A stretch of 64,000 nt of DNA from contig NZ_CP021030.1 in the NCBI RefSeq assembly GCF_002117485.1, forward strand, positions 4,070,001 through 4,134,000, in the 5' to 3' direction. Under the pieces are notes generated by a model. That model was not told the origin of the DNA. It saw nothing but the letters and a program-made list of their open reading frames with translations, and did not search any database. This stretch comes from Rhizobium sp. NXC14 (GTDB taxonomy: Bacteria; Pseudomonadota; Alphaproteobacteria; Rhizobiales; Rhizobiaceae). A program made the translations under genes and the position numbers. This document shows positions 43,798 through 52,481 of the stretch, one piece after another (within the stretch, counting starts at the first letter, position 1; each line of letters begins with the position of its first letter).

Positions 43798-45201
43798 ATG
43801 GCCGAGAACAACACGGACACCAAATCCTCCAACCAGATGTGGGGTGGGCGCTTCGCCTCCGGCCCGGACGCGATCATGGAGGAGATAAATGCCTCGATCG
43901 GTTTCGACAAGAAGCTATTCGCGCAGGATATCCGTGGTTCCGTCGCCCATGCGACGATGCTCGCCCATCAGGGGATCATTTCGTCAGACGATAAGGACAA
44001 GATCGTTCACGGGCTAAACACGATCCTGTCAGAAATCGAAAGCGGCAATTTCGAATTCTCCCGCCAGCTCGAAGACATCCATATGAATATCGAAGCACGC
44101 CTGGCGACGCTGATCGGTCCGGCGGCCGGCCGGCTGCACACCGCCCGCTCGCGCAACGATCAGGTGGCGCTCGACTTCCGTCTCTGGGTGAAGGAAGAGC
44201 TTGAGAAGACCGAACGGATGTTGACCGGCCTGATCGCCGCCTTCCTCGACCGCGCCGAGGAACATGCCGAAAGCGCCATGCCGGGCTTCACCCATCTGCA
44301 GACCGCCCAGCCCGTCACCTTCGGCCATCACTGCATGGCCTATGTCGAAATGTTCGGCCGTGACCGCTCGCGCGTGCGCCATGCCATCGAGCATCTGGAC
44401 GAGAGCCCGATCGGCGCTGCCGCCCTTGCCGGCACCGGCTATCCGATCGATCGCCATATGACGGCCAAGGCATTGGGTTTCCGCGAGCCGACCCGCAATT
44501 CCATCGATACGGTCTCCGACCGCGACTTCGCCATCGAATTCCTGGCGATCGCCGCGATCACGGGCATGCACCTGTCGCGCCTCGCGGAAGAGATCGTCAT
44601 CTGGTCGACCCCGCAATTCGGTTTCGTGCGCCTGTCCGACGCCTTCTCGACCGGCTCCTCGATCATGCCGCAGAAGAAGAATCCAGACGCAGCCGAACTG
44701 GTGCGCGCCAAGACCGGCCGCATCAACGGCTCGCTGATCGCGCTGCTGACGATCATGAAAGGCCTGCCGCTCGCTTATTCAAAGGATATGCAGGAAGACA
44801 AGGAGCAGGTGTTCGACGCCGCCGAGAGCCTGGAACTGGCGATTGCCGCCATGACCGGCATGGTGCGCGACATGACCGTCAATACCGCGCGCATGAAGGC
44901 GGCGGCCGGCTCCGGTTTCTCGACGGCGACCGATCTTGCCGACTGGCTGGTGCGCGAAGCGGGCCTGCCCTTCCGTGATGCCCATCACGTCACCGGCCGC
45001 GCCGTGGCGCTCGCCGAAAGCAAGGGCTGCGATCTTGCCGAACTGCCGCTCTCCGACCTGCAGGCGATCCATTCTGCAATCACCGACAAGGTCTACGACG
45101 TGTTGACGGTGGAAGCCTCGGTCGCCAGCCGCAAGAGCTTCGGCGGCACGGCCCCGTCCGAAGTCCGCAAGCAGATCGCCTTCTGGCGCGCCCGCAATTG
45201 A
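43798..45201 (+). CDS. argH: Argininosuccinate lyase
   Basis: ArgH splits argininosuccinate to arginine and fumarate, the last step of arginine synthesis. The 467-residue homotetramer-type protein has the fumarase/ASL signature [18 protein letters not shown] (about 285-302) and [13 protein letters not shown] upstream. A longer in-frame ORF begins at 43486 inside tlpA, but the ATG at 43798 ([19 protein letters not shown]) matches the family start. AGGA is about 11 bases upstream. It is followed by lptM and lysA. Confidence 0.96.
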   Translation: MAENNTDTKSSNQMWGGRFASGPDAIMEEINASIGFDKKLFAQDIRGSVAHATMLAHQGIISSDDKDKIVHGLNTILSEIESGNFEFSRQLEDIHMNIEARLATLIGPAAGRLHTARSRNDQVALDFRLWVKEELEKTERMLTGLIAAFLDRAEEHAESAMPGFTHLQTAQPVTFGHHCMAYVEMFGRDRSRVRHAIEHLDESPIGAAALAGTGYPIDRHMTAKALGFREPTRNSIDTVSDRDFAIEFLAIAAITGMHLSRLAEEIVIWSTPQFGFVRLSDAFSTGSSIMPQKKNPDAAELVRAKTGRINGSLIALLTIMKGLPLAYSKDMQEDKEQVFDAAESLELAIAAMTGMVRDMTVNTARMKAAAGSGFSTATDLADWLVREAGLPFRDAHHVTGRAVALAESKGCDLAELPLSDLQAIHSAITDKVYDVLTVEASVASRKSFGGTAPSEVRKQIAFWRARN

Positions 45202-45350
45202 GGGTACAGGGCAGGCCGAAAGCCGCCTCGCCCTTCTGCCAGCGCTCGAAACCGGCCAACAATCAGGGTGCACAAGGCTGAGAAACTTCGCTATGAAGAT
45301 CCCGTCGTTCGATGAACGATATCAGCCATAGGCCGCACAAGAGGATATCC

Positions 45351-45545
45351 ATGCAGAAGAGCTTGCCGCACCTCATCCGCCTGACGGCGGTGCTCGCCGT
45401 CATCGGCCTTGCCGTTGCCGGATGCGGACGCAAGGGCGATCTCGATCCGCCGAGTGCTGCGGCGACGAAGGAAGGCGACGTTTCCAAGCCGACGAAACAG
45501 CCCGGCACCGTTGACAAGCCCTTCCTCCTTGACCCCCTCCTTTAA
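45351..45545 (+). CDS. lptM: LPS translocon maturation lipoprotein LptM (YifL-like)
   Basis: This is a 64-residue lipoprotein. A signal peptide MQKSLPHLIRLTAVLAVIGL leads to the lipobox AVAGC, then GRKGDLDPP, the conserved core of the YifL/LptM family, and a disordered Pro/Lys tail. LptM helps oxidative maturation of the LptD-LptE translocon at the outer membrane. GAGGAT precedes the ATG at 45351. The gene lies directly before lysA, as in many proteobacteria. The longer in-frame start at 45312 breaks the signal peptide. Confidence 0.9.
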   Translation: MQKSLPHLIRLTAVLAVIGLAVAGCGRKGDLDPPSAAATKEGDVSKPTKQPGTVDKPFLLDPLL

Positions 45546-45557
45546 GGCGCGCACCTC

Positions 45558-46826
45558 GTGAACCATTTCGATTACCGCGACGGCATCCTTTACGCCGAGA
45601 ACGTCCCCGTTCCGGAGATCGCCAAGGCGGTCGGCACGCCGTTCTACGTCTATTCAACCGCAACGCTGGAGCGCCACTATCGCGTCTTCTCGGAAGCCTT
45701 CGCCGATGTCGACTCCATGGTCTGCTATGCGATGAAGGCGAACTCGAACCAAGCCGTGCTGAAGACCCTGGGACGCCTCGGCGCCGGCATCGACGTCGTT
45801 TCGGAAGGCGAACTGCGCCGTGCACTTGCCGCCGGCATTCCGGCGAGCCGCATCATGTTTTCGGGCGTCGGCAAGACGCCGCAGGAGATGGATTTCGCCC
45901 TTGAGGCCGGCATCTACTGCTTCAACGTCGAATCCGAGCCTGAGCTGGAGATTCTTAACCAGCGCGCCGTCAACGCCGGCAAGAAGGCGCCGGTCTCCTT
46001 CCGCATCAATCCGGATGTCGATGCCAAGACGCATGCGAAGATCTCGACCGGCAAGAAGGAAAACAAGTTCGGCATCTCCTGGGATCGCGCCCGCGGCATC
46101 TATGCCCATGCCGCTAAGCTGCCCGGCATCGAAGTCACGGGCATCGACATGCATATCGGCAGCCAGATCACCGAGCTGCAGCCCTTCGACGACGCCTTCA
46201 AGCTGCTGCGCGATCTCGTCGCGACATTGCGTGCCGACGGCCACTCCATCCATCACGTCGATATCGGCGGTGGCCTTGGCGTTCCCTATAAGGATGACAA
46301 TAATCCGCCGCCGCTGCCCGATGCCTATGCGGCGATCGTCAAGAACCAGCTTCGCGGCCTGAACTGCAAGATCGTCACCGAACCCGGTCGCCTGATCGTC
46401 GGCAATGCCGGCATTCTCGTGACCGAAGTTCTTTATGTTAAGGACGGCGGCGAGAAGACCTTCGTCATCGTCGACGGCGCGATGAACGACCTCATTCGAC
46501 CGACGCTCTATGAGGCCTATCACGAGATCCGTCCGGTGACGATATCGGCAGCAAACGCGCCGCGCATCCGCGCCGACGTGGTTGGCCCCGTTTGCGAGAC
46601 CGGCGATTATCTGGCGCTCGACCGCGAAATGGCGATGCCGAAGCCCGGCGACCTGATGGCCGTCAGCACTGCCGGCGCCTATGGCGCCGTGCAGGCCGGC
46701 ACCTATAACAGCCGCCTGCTGGTGCCCGAAGTTCTCGTCAGGGGCAGCGATTTTCATGTGATCCGCCCGCGCAGGACCTATGCCGAGCTGATCAGCCTCG
46801 ATTCCGTTCCGGCCTGGCTCGACTAG
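45558..46826 (+). CDS. lysA: Diaminopimelate decarboxylase
   Basis: LysA decarboxylates meso-diaminopimelate to lysine using PLP. The 422-residue protein has the PLP lysine in CYAMKANSN (about 55), HIGSQI and GPVCETGDYLALDR, the GGG motif as DIGGGLGVPY. It starts 12 bases after lptM and probably shares its transcript with argH. A rhizobial repeat with two stems follows the stop. Confidence 0.97.
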   Translation: MNHFDYRDGILYAENVPVPEIAKAVGTPFYVYSTATLERHYRVFSEAFADVDSMVCYAMKANSNQAVLKTLGRLGAGIDVVSEGELRRALAAGIPASRIMFSGVGKTPQEMDFALEAGIYCFNVESEPELEILNQRAVNAGKKAPVSFRINPDVDAKTHAKISTGKKENKFGISWDRARGIYAHAAKLPGIEVTGIDMHIGSQITELQPFDDAFKLLRDLVATLRADGHSIHHVDIGGGLGVPYKDDNNPPPLPDAYAAIVKNQLRGLNCKIVTEPGRLIVGNAGILVTEVLYVKDGGEKTFVIVDGAMNDLIRPTLYEAYHEIRPVTISAANAPRIRADVVGPVCETGDYLALDREMAMPKPGDLMAVSTAGAYGAVQAGTYNSRLLVPEVLVRGSDFHVIRPRRTYAELISLDSVPAWLD

Positions 46827-46930
46827 AGCATGTCGCTCAAAAGTGTGAAGCGATTTTGCGTTAACGACATCCGTAAAGCATAGAGCTAAAGCGCAAGAAG
46901 CGAATCTGAAAGATCGCGGCGCGCTTTAGC
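46827..46930 (+). repeat. Rhizobial dispersed intergenic repeat with two stem-loops
   Basis: Immediately after the lysA stop, ATGTCG (46830-46835) pairs with CGACAT (46865-46870), and GCTAAAGCGC (46885-46894) pairs perfectly with GCGCTTTAGC (46921-46930). I recognise the AGCATGTCG...CGACAT...GCGCTTTAG arrangement as a short repeat scattered between genes in rhizobial genomes. It may terminate lysA transcription. No second copy is in this window. Confidence 0.7.
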
Positions 46931-47094
46931 AGCACCATCACTTTTCGGCGAGTAAACGTGAAAAGGCGGTATTCCTGCCCGTTCGCCCTCGCCTTCGCCA
47001 CAAAGAGTGTTATCCTTTCGTTCATGAGCGTATTGCCCCGCAATCGCCGGAAGCGCCCTCTGTACCAGAACGCCAGATCGCGGAGACCGGACCG

Positions 47095-49764
47095 ATGACA
47101 AGCCCCTCAAGGCAGAGGAAGGGTGCATTTGCGCTCCGTCCCTCGCTTGCCCGGCTGGTAACGACGAAACGCCTGCTGGCGCGCACCGTGCTCTTCTTCG
47201 AGCAACTGCTGCCGCTGCTGATGCCGGTCCTCTCCATCGTCGCCATTTATCTTTCGGCCTCCTGGTTCGGTATCTTCCGCAACGTGCCGGACTGGCTGCG
47301 CATCCTGTTGCTGATCGCCTTTGCCGCGGCGTTCCTCGTCTCGCTTGTTCCCTTCCGCCATCTGCGCTGGCCCAAAACCGCTGAAGCCGATCGCATGCTG
47401 GAAGAGCGCAACGGCCTGCCGCACCAGCCGGTTGCCGTCCAGGAAGACGAGCCGGCCTACGACACACCCTTTTCGCGGGCACTTTGGCGTGAGCACCAGG
47501 TGCGCATGGCCGAAAAGATCGCAGCACTCGATGCCGGCATGCCGCGGCCTGATATCGCCGCACATGACCGCTTCGCCCTGCGCGCCATCCCTGCTCTGCT
47601 TGTTGTCACCGCTTTTGGCTATTCGCTGTCGCTCAACGGTGGCTCGGTCAGTGACGCATTGCAGTCAGCGCCCGAACAGGTGGCGGTCGATCCGGCGGTG
47701 CGCATCGATGCCTGGGTGACGCCGCCCTCCTATACCGGTCGCGCGCCGGTTTACTTGACCGCCGACGGCAGCGAACAGGCGCCGATCGGCGTTCCGCAGT
47801 TCTCCGGCCTCACCGTGCGCGTCAGCGGCGGAAAGACGGCCGAAAAGGTCGTGTTCCACAAGGCGAACGGCGAGGCGCGAGATATCGCCGTGCAGGCTGA
47901 CGCAAAGCCACAGCAGGCAAGCGCGCCTGCCGGCGAGCAGCCGACGGCCGGCGCGCCTGCCAATAATGCCCTCATCGCGCAGACGCATGTGATGAAGCTT
48001 GAGGAAAACGGCGCGCTCGAAGTCAACGGTCGCCGCTGGAGCTTCGACGTGCTGCCTGACAAGGCGCCTGAAATCGCCTTTGACGGCATGCCGAAGGCAA
48101 GCGTCAACGGCGCGCTGGAAATCGGCTTCACCGTCAAGGACGATTACGGCGTCCAGGAGGCCCATGCGGAGATCGTTCCTCTGGAAAATGATCCGACGGC
48201 GACGCCGCTATATCCGCTGCCGGAGTACCGGCTGGATATTCCCCGTCGCAACGCCCGCGACGCCAAGGGCGTGACCAGCCGGAATCTGACCGAACATCCG
48301 CTTGCCGGCAAGCCGGTGCGCATTACCCTCGTCGCCAAGGATGCCGCCGGCCAGACCGGCCGCAGCCCGCCCTACGAGATGACGCTGCCGTCGCGACCCT
48401 TCAACGAGCCGCTTGCCGCAGCTGTCGCCGAGGAACGGCAGGTTTTCGCGCTCGATACCCGTAAGATGCCGCAGGCGATCGCGCTGAACGAGGCGCTGAC
48501 CATCCGTCCCGAGGAGACCATCCCCAAGCTTACCAACTACTTGCTGCTGGAATCGGCCTTGGCCCGCATGAAGCTGGCAAGAGGCGAGGAGGCTCTGAAG
48601 GATACTGCCCAGTATCTCTGGGAAATCGCGCTCGGCATGGAGGACGGCGATCTTTCGCTTGCCGAGCGCAAGCTGCGTGAAGCCCAGCAGAAGCTTGCAG
48701 ACGCATTGGACCGCAACGCGCCCGACGAAGAGATCAAGAAGCTGATGGATGAGCTGCGCAAGGCGATGCAGGACTATCTGACGGAGCTTGCCGAACGCAT
48801 GCAGAATGCCCCGACGATGCAGCCGAACCAGAACGCGCAGAACATCCTGCGCCAGCAGGATCTGGAACGGATGATGGACCAGATCGAGAATCTCGCCCGC
48901 TCCGGCAATCGCGACGCGGCACAGCAGATGCTGTCGGAATTGCAGCGCATGATGAACAACCTGCAGGCCGGCCGGCCGCAGCGGGGCCAGCAGGGTCAGG
49001 AAAACAGCGAAGCTCGCAAGCAGATCGACAAGCTCGGCGAGATCCTGCGCGATCAGCAGAAGCTGATGGAAGAAACCTTCCGCCTCGATCAGCAGCTCAA
49101 GGACCGTATGCAGCGTGGCGAATCCGATATGGGCGAAAACGATCCGCTGCTCGACGATATGATGCCGGGAGAGAATGGCGAACCGCAGGACCAGCAGCAA
49201 GGGCAGCAAGACCAGAGCCAGCAAGGTCAGGGCCAGAAACCTTCCGACCAGATGACCGCCGAGCAGCTCAGAGAAGCGCTGAAGCAGTTGCGCGCCCAGC
49301 AGGATGCCCTCGGCAAGCAGCTCGGGGAATTGCAGAAGAAACTCGGCGAAATGGGCATGAAGCCCGGCCCGGGCTTCGGCCAGGCCCAACGCGAGATGGA
49401 CGGCGCCGGCCGCGAGCTCGGCCAGGGCCGCGGCGACACGGCCGTCGAGAACCAGGGCCGTGCGCTGGAAGCCCTTCGCCAGGGCGCTCGCGACATGATG
49501 AACCAGATGATGCAGGCGCAGCGGGGCCAGCAGGGACAAGGCCCGAACGGCCAGGTCGGCCAGGGCGATCAGAACGGCCGGGATCCGTTGGGGCGACCGC
49601 GCATGACCAACGGCTATATCGACAACGATGGCGTGAAGGTGCCTGACGAAATCGACGTTCAGCGCGCACGCGAAATTCTCGATGCGATCCGCGAGAAGCT
49701 CGGCAACAATCCGCCACAGGAAATGGAACGGCGGTATCTCGAACGGCTTCTGGACATCCAGTAA
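47095..49764 (+). CDS. TIGR02302 family (DUF4175-like) membrane protein
   Basis: This is an 889-residue inner-membrane protein of the alphaproteobacterial TIGR02302 family, of unknown function. Two transmembrane helices lie near the N-terminus (about 40-80) and a third near 160. A large periplasmic-type region follows, then long charged helices (about 460-700) and a Gln/Gly-rich low-complexity stretch (DQQQGQQDQSQQGQGQ at about 700-715, and further QGQ repeats near 815), ending with a conserved REILDAIREKLGNN-like helix. It sits upstream of the convergent cpdR gene. GGAG-like sequence is about 11 bases before the ATG. Confidence 0.9.
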   Translation: MTSPSRQRKGAFALRPSLARLVTTKRLLARTVLFFEQLLPLLMPVLSIVAIYLSASWFGIFRNVPDWLRILLLIAFAAAFLVSLVPFRHLRWPKTAEADRMLEERNGLPHQPVAVQEDEPAYDTPFSRALWREHQVRMAEKIAALDAGMPRPDIAAHDRFALRAIPALLVVTAFGYSLSLNGGSVSDALQSAPEQVAVDPAVRIDAWVTPPSYTGRAPVYLTADGSEQAPIGVPQFSGLTVRVSGGKTAEKVVFHKANGEARDIAVQADAKPQQASAPAGEQPTAGAPANNALIAQTHVMKLEENGALEVNGRRWSFDVLPDKAPEIAFDGMPKASVNGALEIGFTVKDDYGVQEAHAEIVPLENDPTATPLYPLPEYRLDIPRRNARDAKGVTSRNLTEHPLAGKPVRITLVAKDAAGQTGRSPPYEMTLPSRPFNEPLAAAVAEERQVFALDTRKMPQAIALNEALTIRPEETIPKLTNYLLLESALARMKLARGEEALKDTAQYLWEIALGMEDGDLSLAERKLREAQQKLADALDRNAPDEEIKKLMDELRKAMQDYLTELAERMQNAPTMQPNQNAQNILRQQDLERMMDQIENLARSGNRDAAQQMLSELQRMMNNLQAGRPQRGQQGQENSEARKQIDKLGEILRDQQKLMEETFRLDQQLKDRMQRGESDMGENDPLLDDMMPGENGEPQDQQQGQQDQSQQGQGQKPSDQMTAEQLREALKQLRAQQDALGKQLGELQKKLGEMGMKPGPGFGQAQREMDGAGRELGQGRGDTAVENQGRALEALRQGARDMMNQMMQAQRGQQGQGPNGQVGQGDQNGRDPLGRPRMTNGYIDNDGVKVPDEIDVQRAREILDAIREKLGNNPPQEMERRYLERLLDIQ

Positions 49765-49797
49765 GCCTTATACCGCCGTCAAAGATAGGCGTGCGCT

Positions 49798-50157
49798 TTA
49801 AGCGACAAGTGCCCGGGCGACAGCCTTGCGGATATCGGGAAGCGCAAATGGCTTTGCGACGACGTCGATGATTTTTTCTGCGAGATCGTCGGCGCGCTCG
49901 CGCTGCTCGGCATAGCCGGTCATCAGCAGGATCTTCAAAGCTGGGAAGGCGTCCTTCGCCTGATGGGCGAGTTCGATGCCGTCCATCACGGGCATGCGGA
50001 TGTCCGACAGCAGCAGATCGTAGACCCCGTCCTTCAGCTTCTCCAGCCCCTCGGCGCCGTCAGCCGCTTCATCGGTCTCGTGACCGTCAAGCCGCAAGGC
50101 CCGGGCTACGAAAGACCGCAGGGAATCCTCGTCTTCCGTAATCAGAATTCTTGCCAT
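49798..50157 (-). CDS. cpdR: Response regulator CpdR
   Basis: This is a 119-residue stand-alone receiver protein with no output domain. The acceptor Asp is in YDLLLSDIRMP (about 51), with Thr in LLMTGYAEQRE and Lys in VAKPFALPD. It matches CpdR, which in Caulobacter directs ClpXP to degrade CtrA and other substrates when unphosphorylated; in Sinorhizobium meliloti CpdR1 is needed for symbiosis and proper cell division. The gene is monocistronic or with hpt on the minus strand. Confidence 0.93.
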   Translation of the reverse strand: MARILITEDEDSLRSFVARALRLDGHETDEAADGAEGLEKLKDGVYDLLLSDIRMPVMDGIELAHQAKDAFPALKILLMTGYAEQRERADDLAEKIIDVVAKPFALPDIRKAVARALVA

Positions 50158-50293
50158 ATGTGCATTGCTCCGTCTTCAGCCCCGCGACGGAAATCACCAG
50201 ACTTTCCTTTTCGATCGGTAAAGATGGCGAAGCGATAGGCGAGATGGTTAACAACCCGTCTTCACGCGGCAATGAAGCGACGCCTGCATTCCC

Positions 50294-50836
50294 TCAGGCG
50301 TCGCCGGTCACTACGCCCACGAAAGGCAGTTCGCGAAACGCATAGGCAACGTCCATGCCGTAGCCGACGACGAAGTAATCGGGACATTCGAAGCCGACAT
50401 AATCGGCCTCCAGCTTTTCCTTGCGCTTGACCCGCTTGTCGAGCAGCACGGCGATCGTCACGTTGCGCGCGCCACGTTCGAAGAGCAGTTCCTTGGCAAA
50501 GAGCAGCGTGCGGCCGGACTCGAGAATATCGTCAATCAGGAGGACGTCTCGGCCATGTACGTCGCTGTCGATATCCTTGACGATGCGCACGCCCTGCGAA
50601 ACGGTGCCGGTGCCGTAACTCGACAGCGTGATGAACTCGACCTCGGGAGCAAGTCCGGTGTCGTGCAGGGCGCGAATCAGGTCGGCGGCGAAGATGAAGG
50701 AGCCCTTGAGCACGGCAATGACGAGCAGGTCCTTGGTCGGACCGTTGGCGATCTCCCGCGCCATCGCATGATTGCGCTCCGCGATCTGCTCGGCGGTGAA
50801 GAGCGGCTCGATATTTTTTCCGCGCACGACAGGCAT
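50294..50836 (-). CDS. hpt: Hypoxanthine phosphoribosyltransferase
   Basis: Hpt converts hypoxanthine and guanine with PRPP to IMP and GMP for purine salvage. The 180-residue protein has the PRPP-binding VLLIDDILESGRTL (about 95-108) and LSSYGTGT flexible loop. I prefer the ATG at 50836 (MPVVRGKNIEPLF), with GGAG nine bases upstream; the ATG at 50875 is a less typical extension. It is 136 bases upstream of cpdR on the same strand. Confidence 0.95.
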   Translation of the reverse strand: MPVVRGKNIEPLFTAEQIAERNHAMAREIANGPTKDLLVIAVLKGSFIFAADLIRALHDTGLAPEVEFITLSSYGTGTVSQGVRIVKDIDSDVHGRDVLLIDDILESGRTLLFAKELLFERGARNVTIAVLLDKRVKRKEKLEADYVGFECPDYFVVGYGMDVAYAFRELPFVGVVTGDA

Positions 50837-50964
50837 AAGGCTTGCTCCATGAAAAGAAGGGTAAGCCGTTAGCACATATGCGCGCCTGAAACAGCCTCGC
50901 CGCTCATGAAATCAACGGGATTGGTGCGTCCTGTGGCGGAAAGCCATCACGAAACCCGTTATTT

Positions 50965-51615
50965 CTACGGCAGGAAAGAAAGCCGGACCTCCGGCAATTT
51001 TCCGCCGGCGTGCTGGACGCGGGCTGAAAAGCCACGGCTTTGGCCGTCGTAGATGACGTCGGCGGGCGGATCGATGACGACGCTTGCCGTCAGCCGTTCG
51101 TCGGTCACCAGATCGGCGCGGATCGGATGCACCGTCTGCGTTGTGCCGCTTTCGTTTTCGATGATGCCGTTGACGACGAGCACACGCATGCCGTTCGCAT
51201 CACGCGGCGTCACGGTGACATGGGTGAAATGCAGCGGCGCTCCGGAGGAGGCGCCCGCGGCGGAAAGGCCGGAAAAGCCGCCTGCGAGCCCGAAAACGAG
51301 CACGGCGAGCGCCAGTACCAGCACCGCGAAACTGCGCGGCGACGCTCGCTGCAGCCAGGATTCCGCCCTTCGCAGAGCGGAAGCAGCCATCGCCGACAGG
51401 AGCGGCGGCCGTGCGACGCGCGCTGCCGCCATGCGCCCGCCGTTGTCGTTATGGATCTTGGTGCTGAAGTCCTTCGGCCGGGTTTTGCCGACCGTCACGA
51501 ATTCGGCGTCGGAGACATCAGCAGGACGTGTCGAACGATACTGGCGTACGGGTTCGGGCGGCAGGAAATCATAGGCCTGGCCCGGCGTACGGCGGCTGAA
51601 GGAGGATGCTTCCAT
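50965..51615 (-). CDS. Single-pass membrane protein with DUF3426-like C-terminal domain
   Basis: This is a 216-residue protein. A Pro/Arg-rich cytoplasmic segment (1-85) precedes one transmembrane helix (about 92-112, SFAVLVLALAVLVFGLAGGF), then a beta-rich extracellular domain with LHFTHVTVTPRD and VNGIIENESGTTQ, resembling DUF3426-type domains, which often follow a zinc-ribbon. No zinc-ribbon is visible here. The ATG at 51615 follows GAGGC. It is divergent from ftsE. Confidence 0.75.
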   Translation of the reverse strand: MEASSFSRRTPGQAYDFLPPEPVRQYRSTRPADVSDAEFVTVGKTRPKDFSTKIHNDNGGRMAAARVARPPLLSAMAASALRRAESWLQRASPRSFAVLVLALAVLVFGLAGGFSGLSAAGASSGAPLHFTHVTVTPRDANGMRVLVVNGIIENESGTTQTVHPIRADLVTDERLTASVVIDPPADVIYDGQSRGFSARVQHAGGKLPEVRLSFLP

Positions 51616-51669
51616 GGTGGCTGCCTCGCAGATGTCCACATGGTTTCGCTGCCGCAAGAAATCTTGGCA

Positions 51670-51698
51670 TTGAAACGAATCCTCCTCAGTCGTAAATT
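51670..51698 (+). promoter_or_regulatory. Probable sigma-70 promoter of ftsEX
   Basis: TTGAAA (51670-51675) and TAAATT (51693-51698) have a 17-base spacer. Transcription from here would begin near 51705, giving a leader of about 117 bases that includes two GTTAAC hexamers (51764-51769 and 51777-51782) before the ftsE start. Confidence 0.6.
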
Positions 51699-51821
51699 TT
51701 AATGGTTAATGCTTCGCAAAGATTGCCATCAAACGGGCGTCTTTCCGGCAAAATTTACCGGCTGTTAACGGTGTTGGTTAACAAGTCACGCGGTGAAACC
51801 AAGAACAGACTGAGCTGCCCG

Positions 51822-52481
51822 TTGATCCACTTCGAGAATGTCGGTTTGCGCTATGGCATGGGCCCGGAAATCCTCCGGGACCTGACATTCGACATTCCGA
51901 AGAAATCCTTTCAGTTCCTGACGGGGCCATCCGGTGCCGGCAAGACCTCGCTGCTGCGGCTGCTCTTCATGTCGCTGCAGCCGACGCGTGGCCTCATCCG
52001 CATGTTCGGGCGCGACATTTCCGAAATTCCTCGGCCGGAATTGCCGCTGCTGCGCCGGCGTGTCGGCATCGTCTTCCAGGATTTTCGCCTGCTCGACCAT
52101 CTCACGACCTATGAGAATGTCGCTTTGCCCTTACGGGTGCGCGGCAAGGAGGAAAGCTCCTACAAAACCGACGTTCTGGAACTATTGAAATGGGTCGGCC
52201 TCGGCGAACGCATCAACGTGCTGCCGCCGGTCCTCTCCGGTGGGGAAAAGCAGCGCGCCGCCATCGCCCGGGCGCTGATGGACCGGCCGGAAGTCCTGCT
52301 GGCTGACGAGCCCACCGGCAATGTCGACCCGCCGATGGCCAGGCGCCTGCTCAATCTTTTCCTCGAACTCAACCGGCTTGGTACGGCGGTCGTCATCGCC
52401 ACCCATGATCTGGCGCTGATGGAACAGGTAGAAGCCCGCCGTATGATCCTCTCGGAGGGGCATCTCGATATCTATGACTGA
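51822..52481 (+). CDS. ftsE: Cell division ATP-binding protein FtsE
   Basis: FtsE is the ATPase of the FtsEX complex, which regulates peptidoglycan hydrolases at the septum. The 219-residue protein has Walker A GPSGAGKTSLLRLL (about 34-47), the ABC signature LSGGEKQRAAIARALM and Walker B VLLADEPTGNVD. I place the start at the TTG at 51822 (LIHFENVGLRYG, normally MIHFENVGLRYG in relatives) because the longest in-frame start at 51702 would begin at the predicted transcription start. The TTG has no strong ribosome-binding site, so expression may be kept low. The FtsX start overlaps its stop by eight bases. Confidence 0.95.
   Translation: MIHFENVGLRYGMGPEILRDLTFDIPKKSFQFLTGPSGAGKTSLLRLLFMSLQPTRGLIRMFGRDISEIPRPELPLLRRRVGIVFQDFRLLDHLTTYENVALPLRVRGKEESSYKTDVLELLKWVGLGERINVLPPVLSGGEKQRAAIARALMDRPEVLLADEPTGNVDPPMARRLLNLFLELNRLGTAVVIATHDLALMEQVEARRMILSEGHLDIYD

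Noticed and set aside
51764..51782. Possible CtrA box in the ftsE leader
   Set aside because: The TTAA half-sites are nine bases apart, not seven, so it does not fit the CtrA consensus.
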